From an uncultured Eubacteriales bacterium (lineage in GTDB: Bacteria > Bacillota > Clostridia > Christensenellales > CAG-138), in the NCBI GenBank assembly GCA_902765005.1, contig CACWYB010000003.1, forward strand, positions 62,001 to 126,000: DNA of 64,000 bases. The letters run 5' to 3'. The number at the start of each line of letters is the position of its first letter. Within the stretch, counting starts at the first letter, position 1. The notes beneath the pieces are model-generated. The model was not told the DNA's origin, ran no database searches, and was given only the letters and a program-made list of their open reading frames with translations. The translations under genes and the position numbers were made by a program. Positions 59,144 through 64,000 of this stretch are shown one piece after another.

Positions 59144-60562
59144 ATGAAAAAGAAGATCACCGTCGCTCCTTTGAGCACCCCGCAAACCCTGACCCTGGCC
59201 GCCTGGCAGGCCATCCAATCGGCCCAAACCCTGTATCTGCAGACCCGGGAGCATCCCTCTGCCCGGCCTGTGCTGGAGGCGGAGCTTCCCTTTGTGTCCA
59301 TGGACGATCTGTACGCCGCCGCAGAGGATTACGATCAGCTTAACGACGCCATCGCCGATCGGCTCACCTCCGGCGATGACGCAGTCTACGCCGTCATGGG
59401 CGGGGGCAGCTTTTCTCAGCTGCCCGCCATAGAAAAGAGGTGCAGGGAGCGTGACTTTGACCTTATCGTGCTCCCCGGCGTGGCCTATCATCAGGCCGCC
59501 TTCCCGGAGGGGCAGACGGGTCAGGTCTGCACCGCCAACGACCTTCCCGAGGAACTGGACACCGCCGTGCCCCTCTACATCACAGAGCTGGACAACCCCC
59601 TGCTTGCGGGGGAGGTGAAGCTGAAGCTCCAGCGGTTCTACCCGGACGAGCACCCGGTCACCCTGGCCGTTCAGCAGGCCGACGGCAGCTACGTCCGCAC
59701 GACCCTGCCTCTGTACGCCCTGGACCGGGAAAAGGGCTTCTTCGCCTCCACCGTGGTCCGTGTGCCCGTGCTGCCCTTTATGCAGAAAACCAGCTACGGC
59801 TTTGACGACCTTCTCTACGTGCTTCGCCGCCTGCGGGCCCCCGACGGCTGCCCCTGGGATCGGGAGCAGACCCACGAGAGCCTGAAAAAGGATATGCGGG
59901 AGGAGTGCTACGAGCTCATGGACGCCATCGACGAGGGCAGCGACGAGCACGTCATCGAGGAGTGCGGGGACGTGCTTATGAACGTGCTGTTCCATCCCAT
60001 CATCGGGGAGGAGCAGGGCCGGTACGACCATCGGGACGTGACCACGGGCATCGTGGATAAGCTCATCTACCGCCATCCCCACGTGTTCGGCTCGGTGAAG
60101 GTGTCCTCCAGCGAGGAGGTGCTCAAGAACTGGGACGCCCTCAAAAAGAAGGAAAAGCACCAGGAGACCTACGCCGACACCCTTAGAAGCGTGCCCCGGA
60201 GCTTCCCGGCCCTGCTGCGCTGCGAGAAGGTGCAAAAGAAGGCCCGCCGGGTGGGCTTCGATTACGACACCGCCGCCGACGCTTTCTATAAGATCGGCGA
60301 GGAGGCGGGGGAGCTGCAGTCCGCCATGGCCGAGAACAAGAACGTGGACAAGGAGATGGGGGACCTGCTCTTTGCCGCCATGAACGTTTGCCGTCTGCTG
60401 GGCTTGGACGGGGAGGAGACCCTCCACAAGGCTACGGACAAGTTCATCGACCGCTTCGCCCGCATGGAAAAATCCATCCTCGCCGACGGCAAAAGCCTGT
60501 CCGACATGACCCTAAACGAGATGGATACCTACTGGGATCGTGCAAAAATAACGGAATACTAA
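59144..60562 (+). CDS. mazG: YabN-like tetrapyrrole methylase-MazG pyrophosphohydrolase fusion
   Basis: A 472-residue protein with an N-terminal tetrapyrrole-methylase-like domain (about 1-215, with the VYAVMGGGSFSQL block) and two MazG domains. The first MazG domain has LRAPDGCPWDREQTHESLKK, EECYELMDAID and EECGDVLMNVLFH; the second has KIGEEAGELQSAM and EMGDLLFAAMN. MazG hydrolyses nucleoside triphosphates, cleaning modified nucleotides. The start at 59144 is four bases after the flippase stop with GAAGAGGG ahead. The gene order matches yabM-yabN. Confidence 0.95.
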   Translation: MKKKITVAPLSTPQTLTLAAWQAIQSAQTLYLQTREHPSARPVLEAELPFVSMDDLYAAAEDYDQLNDAIADRLTSGDDAVYAVMGGGSFSQLPAIEKRCRERDFDLIVLPGVAYHQAAFPEGQTGQVCTANDLPEELDTAVPLYITELDNPLLAGEVKLKLQRFYPDEHPVTLAVQQADGSYVRTTLPLYALDREKGFFASTVVRVPVLPFMQKTSYGFDDLLYVLRRLRAPDGCPWDREQTHESLKKDMREECYELMDAIDEGSDEHVIEECGDVLMNVLFHPIIGEEQGRYDHRDVTTGIVDKLIYRHPHVFGSVKVSSSEEVLKNWDALKKKEKHQETYADTLRSVPRSFPALLRCEKVQKKARRVGFDYDTAADAFYKIGEEAGELQSAMAENKNVDKEMGDLLFAAMNVCRLLGLDGEETLHKATDKFIDRFARMEKSILADGKSLSDMTLNEMDTYWDRAKITEY

Positions 60563-60582
60563 TTTTTTTATCAAATTAGGGC

Positions 60583-60611
60583 TTGATTTTACGTTACATG
60601 GCTGTTACAAT
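60583..60611 (+). promoter_or_regulatory. Sigma-A promoter of the HU gene
   Basis: TTGATT and TACAAT separated by 17 bases end 35 bases before the HU ATG at 60647. Confidence 0.75.
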
Positions 60612-60646
60612 TAAACCCGTTCGAAAAAAGAATGGGAGGAATAATC

Positions 60647-60919
60647 ATGAACAAGGCTGAACTTATCTCTGTTGTAGCAGAAAAAACCGCCGTTTCCCGC
60701 AAGGACGTGGACAAGGTCGTCAACGGTGTTCTCGATACCATCATGGAAACGCTGAAGAATGGCGAAAAGGTGTCTCTGGTCGGCTTCGGCGCCTTCGAAG
60801 CGAAGGATCGTCCCGCCCGCAAGGGTCACAACCCCATGACCGGCGAAGTCATCAACATCGGCGCCTCCAAGGCTCCCTCCTTCAAGGCGGGCAAGTCTCT
60901 CAAGGAGATCCTGAACTAA
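60647..60919 (+). CDS. hup: DNA-binding protein HU
   Basis: A 90-residue HU nucleoid protein that bends and compacts DNA. It has NKAELISVVAEKTAVSRKDV at the N-terminus, VSLVGFGAFEAKDRPARKGH and the arm region NPMTGEVINIGASKAPSFKAG. The ATG at 60647 follows AATGGGAGGA. It has its own promoter and terminator and no operon partner. Confidence 0.97.
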   Translation: MNKAELISVVAEKTAVSRKDVDKVVNGVLDTIMETLKNGEKVSLVGFGAFEAKDRPARKGHNPMTGEVINIGASKAPSFKAGKSLKEILN

Positions 60920-60938
60920 CGGCGTTCCATATACGCAA

Positions 60939-60977
60939 AAATCACCCCGCAGCCTTTGGGCAGCGGGGTTTTTCTTT
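60939..60977 (+). terminator. Terminator of the HU gene
   Basis: Stem ACCCCGC/GCGGGGT around a 12-base loop followed by TTTTCTTT, 20 bases after the HU stop. Confidence 0.85.
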
Positions 60978-61084
60978 GCCCCAGATCAGAAAAATCTGCG
61001 TCGGTCGACCCGCGCCTCTTTCCTTCCTGCGAACCATATGATATACTATAGCAGAATATTGCCAGCAGGGCGGAAGGGAAGCCT

Positions 61085-61744
61085 ATGAGCATCAGTTTAT
61101 TCGATATCATCGGGCCGCGGATGATCGGCCCCTCCAGTTCCCACACGGCCGGCGCGGTCCGCATCGGCCAGGTGGGCAACCGATTGGTGAACGGAAAGGT
61201 GAAGGAAGCCAAGGTCACCCTGTATGGTTCCTTTGCCGAAACCGGCCGGGGGCACGGCACGGACACGGCCATCGTGGCGGGCATCCTGGGGGTGAACCCG
61301 GATCAGGGCACCGTCCGCTACGCCAAGCTTCTGGCCAAGGAGGCGGACCTCAACATCCCGGTCCTCTTCAGCAACGAGGAGCCAGAGCACCCCAACACCG
61401 CCAAGGTCTATGTGAAAGGGGAAAACGGCAAGGAATACACCTACGTGGGCACCTCCATCGGCGGCGGCCGCATCCGGGTCACCTCCATCAACGGCATGGA
61501 GGTGAGCTTCTCCGGGGAGTATCCCACCCTTATCGCCTTCCATCAGGACGCGCCGGGCATCATCTCCAAGGTCACCTCCATTTTGGCCCTGGAGAAGATC
61601 AACGTGGCCTTCATGAAGGTGTTCCGCTCCGAGCGGCGGCAGGGGGCCTGCATGGTCATCGAAACGGACACGCCGGTGGATGAGGCCACCCGGCTTCGGA
61701 TCGTCAACAACGTGGATGGTATCACGGAGGCATGCACCTTATGA
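61085..61744 (+). CDS. sdaAB: L-serine dehydratase, beta subunit
   Basis: A 219-residue beta subunit of the iron-sulfur L-serine dehydratase that deaminates serine to pyruvate and ammonia. The N-terminus SLFDIIGPRMIGPSSSHTAG and the C-terminal ACT domain (DAPGIISKVTSILALEKINV) are typical. The start follows GGAAGGGAAGCCT. It overlaps sdaAA by four bases (ATGA), so the subunits are coupled. A TATACT box lies 45 bases upstream near 61032. Confidence 0.96.
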   Translation: MSISLFDIIGPRMIGPSSSHTAGAVRIGQVGNRLVNGKVKEAKVTLYGSFAETGRGHGTDTAIVAGILGVNPDQGTVRYAKLLAKEADLNIPVLFSNEEPEHPNTAKVYVKGENGKEYTYVGTSIGGGRIRVTSINGMEVSFSGEYPTLIAFHQDAPGIISKVTSILALEKINVAFMKVFRSERRQGACMVIETDTPVDEATRLRIVNNVDGITEACTL

Positions 61745-62622
61745 TCGATTACACCTTTACTACAGGCGAAGACCTGCTCACCATCTGCCGCGTGGAGCAG
61801 ATCCCCATCAGCGAAGCGGCCATCTACGCGGAGCTGGATCGGGAGGAGATGGACCGCCAGGGCATCATGGACGAGATGCGCAAGAACCTGCAGGTCATGC
61901 GGGAGAGCATCCGGGAGGGCCTGGAGGAGCAGCAGATGTCCATCACAGGCCTTATGGGCGAGGACGCGGACAAGCTCATGGCCTTCTCCGAGACCGCCAT
62001 CATGGGGCCGGAGCTGAGCCGGATCGTGGCCGCCTCCATGGCGGTGACGGAGGTGAACGCCTCCATGGGCCTGATCGTGGCCGCCCCCACCGCCGGAGCC
62101 AGCGGCATCCTGCCCGGGGTGCTCATCGAATACGGCGACACCCACGACCTGAGCGAAAAGCAGCTCATCCGGGGCCTATGCAACGCCGGGGCCATCGGCC
62201 TTATCATCGCCCACAACGCCAGCATCGCCGGGGCTTCCGGCGGCTGCCAGGCGGAGACAGGCACCGCGGCAGCTATGGCGGCCAGCGCCTTGACGGAGCT
62301 GAGAGGCGGCACCCCGGAGATGTGCCTCCATGCTGCGGCCATCGCGCTAAAAAACGTGATGGGCCTGGTCTGCGACCCGGTGGCCGGTCTGGTAGAATGT
62401 CCCTGCATCAAGCGCAACGCCATCGGCGCGGCCAACGCCGTGCTCTGCAGCGACATGGCCATGGCCGGGATCGAGAGCGTTATCCCCTTCGACGAGGTGG
62501 TCACCGCCATGCGGAACGTGGGCCGCATGATGAACCCGGACCTAAGGGAAACCGCCCGGGGCGGCCTGGCCGCCACGCCCACGGCCCTGAAGATCGCGGA
62601 AAAGATCAAAAACCTGGAATAA
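61741..62622 (+). CDS. sdaAA: L-serine dehydratase, iron-sulfur alpha subunit
   Basis: A 293-residue alpha subunit with the cluster cysteines expected for the family (GLCNAGAIG, GGCQAETGTAAAM, VCDPVAGLVECPCIKRNA) and the VAAPTAGASGILPGVL block. The ATG at 61741 overlaps sdaAB; an in-frame ATG three codons upstream lies within sdaAB. Together the pair degrades serine to pyruvate, a route amino-acid-fermenting anaerobes use. nfnA follows 25 bases downstream. Confidence 0.97.
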   Translation: MIDYTFTTGEDLLTICRVEQIPISEAAIYAELDREEMDRQGIMDEMRKNLQVMRESIREGLEEQQMSITGLMGEDADKLMAFSETAIMGPELSRIVAASMAVTEVNASMGLIVAAPTAGASGILPGVLIEYGDTHDLSEKQLIRGLCNAGAIGLIIAHNASIAGASGGCQAETGTAAAMAASALTELRGGTPEMCLHAAAIALKNVMGLVCDPVAGLVECPCIKRNAIGAANAVLCSDMAMAGIESVIPFDEVVTAMRNVGRMMNPDLRETARGGLAATPTALKIAEKIKNLE

Positions 62623-62647
62623 GGCATCAGCATAGAGGAGGACGAAC

Positions 62648-63490
62648 ATGTTTCGCATCATAACGAAGGAGCCCCTGAACCCCTCGGTGACCCGCATGAG
62701 CATCGAAGCGCCCCTGGTGGCCAAAAAGGTCCAGCCCGGTCAGTTCATCATCCTGCGGGCGGAGGAGAATGGGGAGCGGATCCCTCTCACCGTGGCGGGA
62801 TACGATCGGGAAGCGGGCACCGTGGACATCATCTTTCAGATCGTGGGCGCCACCACGGAGAAGCTGAACCATAAGCAGGCGGGGGAGTGCATTCCCGATT
62901 TCGTGGGCCCTCTGGGCAAGCCCACGGAGACGGAGGGCCTCAAGCGGGTGGCGGTCATCGGCGGCGGCGTGGGCTGCGCCATCGCCTTCCCGGTGGCCCA
63001 AAAGCTCCATGAGCAGGGCTGCGAGGTGGACGCCGTGGCGGGCTTCCGTTCCAAGGATCTGGTCATCTTAGAGAAGGAGTTCAGGGCCAACAGCACAAAC
63101 TTCATCCCCGTCAGCGACGACGGCACCTGGGGGGAAAAGGGCCTGGTCACCGACGCCCTCAAGCACCTCATTGACAGCGGACGAGCCTACGATCAGGTCA
63201 TCGCCATCGGGCCCCTCATCATGATGAAGTTCGTCTGCAAGCTGACAAAAGCGTACGGCATCAAGACCGTTGTCTCCATGAACCCAATCATGATCGACGG
63301 CACGGGCATGTGCGGCTGCTGCCGGGTGACCGTGGGCGGCAAGATGAAATTCGCCTGCGTGGACGGCCCGGACTTCGACGGCCATGAGGTGGATTTCGAC
63401 GAGGCCATGGCTCGCTGCGCCGCCTATAAGCCCTTCGAGCTAAAGGCCCGGGAAGCGGCCTGCAATCTGTTTTCCATGGAGGTAAAGTAA
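62648..63490 (+). CDS. nfnA: NADH-dependent ferredoxin:NADP+ oxidoreductase subunit A (NfnA/SudB-like)
   Basis: A 280-residue FAD/NAD-binding protein of the dihydroorotate dehydrogenase electron-transfer type. The flavin domain (QPGQFIILRAEE, RIPLTVAGYD) is followed by the nucleotide-binding GGGVGCAIAFPVAQ and a C-terminal 2Fe-2S motif CGCCRVTVGGKMKFACVDGP. With the gene that follows it forms NfnAB, which moves electrons between NADH, NADPH and ferredoxin by flavin bifurcation. The start follows AGAGGAGGAC. It lies 25 bp after sdaAA. Confidence 0.9.
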   Translation: MFRIITKEPLNPSVTRMSIEAPLVAKKVQPGQFIILRAEENGERIPLTVAGYDREAGTVDIIFQIVGATTEKLNHKQAGECIPDFVGPLGKPTETEGLKRVAVIGGGVGCAIAFPVAQKLHEQGCEVDAVAGFRSKDLVILEKEFRANSTNFIPVSDDGTWGEKGLVTDALKHLIDSGRAYDQVIAIGPLIMMKFVCKLTKAYGIKTVVSMNPIMIDGTGMCGCCRVTVGGKMKFACVDGPDFDGHEVDFDEAMARCAAYKPFELKAREAACNLFSMEVK

Positions 63491-63491
63491 G

Positions 63492-64000
63492 ATGGTCAAC
63501 ATGAGCTTGAAAAAGAATCCTATGCCCAGCCAAGAGCCCCAGGTGCGGGCCCATAACTTTGAGGAAGTGGCCCTGGGCTACAGCGAAGAACAGGCGCTGG
63601 ACGAAGCCCAGCGGTGCCTGAACTGCAAGAATTTCCCCTGTGTGCAGGGCTGCCCCGTGAACATCCGCATCCCCCAGTTCATCGCCAAGGCCCGGGAGGG
63701 GGATTTTGAAGGGGCCTATGAGATCATCTCCGCCGACAGCGCCCTGCCCGCCGTATGCGGCCGGGTGTGCCCCCAGGAGAGCCAGTGCGAAAAGTATTGC
63801 GTCCGGGGCATCAAGGGCGAGCCCGTGGGCATCGGCCGGCTGGAACGGTTCGTGGCGGACTACCACAACGCCCACGCCTCCGGCGCAGCCTTCACCCCCG
63901 AGAAAAACGGCCACAAGGTGGCCGTGGTGGGCTCCGGCCCGGCAGGCCTGACCTGCGCCGGAGACCTGGCTCGCAAGGGCTACGACGTGACGGTTTATGA
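63492..64000 (+). CDS. nfnB: NfnB / glutamate synthase small subunit-like protein (partial, 3' end off window)
   Basis: The first 169 codons of an NADPH-binding glutamate synthase beta-like protein. Cysteine groups CLNCKNFPCVQGCPV and CGRVCPQESQCEKYC bind 4Fe-4S clusters, and VAVVGSGPAGL begins the FAD domain. The window ends there. Adjacent NfnA supports NfnB rather than GltD. The ATG at 63492 follows GGAGGTAA; MSLKKN three codons on is an alternative. Confidence 0.9.
   Translation, partial: MVNMSLKKNPMPSQEPQVRAHNFEEVALGYSEEQALDEAQRCLNCKNFPCVQGCPVNIRIPQFIAKAREGDFEGAYEIISADSALPAVCGRVCPQESQCEKYCVRGIKGEPVGIGRLERFVADYHNAHASGAAFTPEKNGHKVAVVGSGPAGLTCAGDLARKGYDVTVY

Overview
The window is a GC-rich stretch of chromosome from a spore-forming Clostridia-like member of the Firmicutes. 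Three sporulation genes lie together (spoIVA, gpr, spoIIP). Other housekeeping blocks also fit this group: rpoZ-gmk-yicC, a yabM/yabN-like pair followed by HU, a two-subunit iron-sulfur serine dehydratase, ferredoxin-linked NfnAB and a PPi-type phosphofructokinase. I cannot name the species. No rRNA, CRISPR array, insertion sequence, integrase or prophage was seen.

Layout. 1-13.2 kb, minus strand: a heterodimeric ABC exporter pair, then priA, rpoZ, gmk, yicC, an AIR-synthase-like gene, ligA, pcrA and a DUF4364 gene, mostly overlapping or closely spaced; a TTGTCA/TACACT promoter lies upstream of the last. 13.3-13.7 kb: tRNA-Ala(CGC) followed by unusual structured repeats that carry a copy of its 3' end. 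13.8-19 kb: DUF3783, lipid kinase, UPF0489, ABC exporter and a PIG-V-like membrane protein. 19.1-24.2 kb: spoIVA, gpr, spoIIP, dapA and dapB. 24.4-26.7 kb: a large secreted SH3/Ig-repeat protein. 26.8-31.6 kb: dnaE and an rlmD/rlmCD-type methyltransferase. 31.6-33.4 kb: an AT-richer islet (SAM methyltransferase, tandem GNAT) bounded on one side and split by a duplicated rlmD 3' end. 33.6-39.3 kb: AlkZ-type glycosylase, an unknown protein, radical SAM, aldo/keto reductase, DUF4298, a stand-alone DAK1/DegV-like domain, MPG glycosylase and a metallophosphoesterase. 39.3-45.8 kb: deoC, a fused nadD-yqeK-rsfS reading frame, a membrane protein, pfp, a hydrolase and a second ferredoxin-type aldo/keto reductase. 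45.8-46.2 kb: tRNA-Val(CAC) with the same kind of repeats as tRNA-Ala. 46.3-57.5 kb: M28 peptidase, a surface/envelope group (phosphodiester glycosidase, GT2-GtrA, LCP, murF, ddl), M3 and M14 peptidases. 57.5-64 kb: a SpoVB/MurJ-like flippase, yabN/mazG, HU, sdaAB-sdaAA, nfnA and the start of nfnB.

The most unusual feature is the pair of tRNA-adjacent arrays. Each full unit is 105 nt, folds into nested hairpins, ends with an exact copy of the neighbouring tRNA's T-arm/acceptor 3' strand plus CCA, and is followed by its own terminator-like palindrome. The Ala and Val versions differ in sequence but keep the pairing through several compensatory changes, which suggests a structured RNA or a tRNA-targeting small element. 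Other notable points are the NadD-YqeK-RsfS fusion with a strong internal ribosome binding site, the duplicated rlmD tail around a methyltransferase cassette, and at least four genes whose TATACT -10 box lies 6-7 nt before the ATG with no Shine-Dalgarno sequence, which implies leaderless mRNAs.
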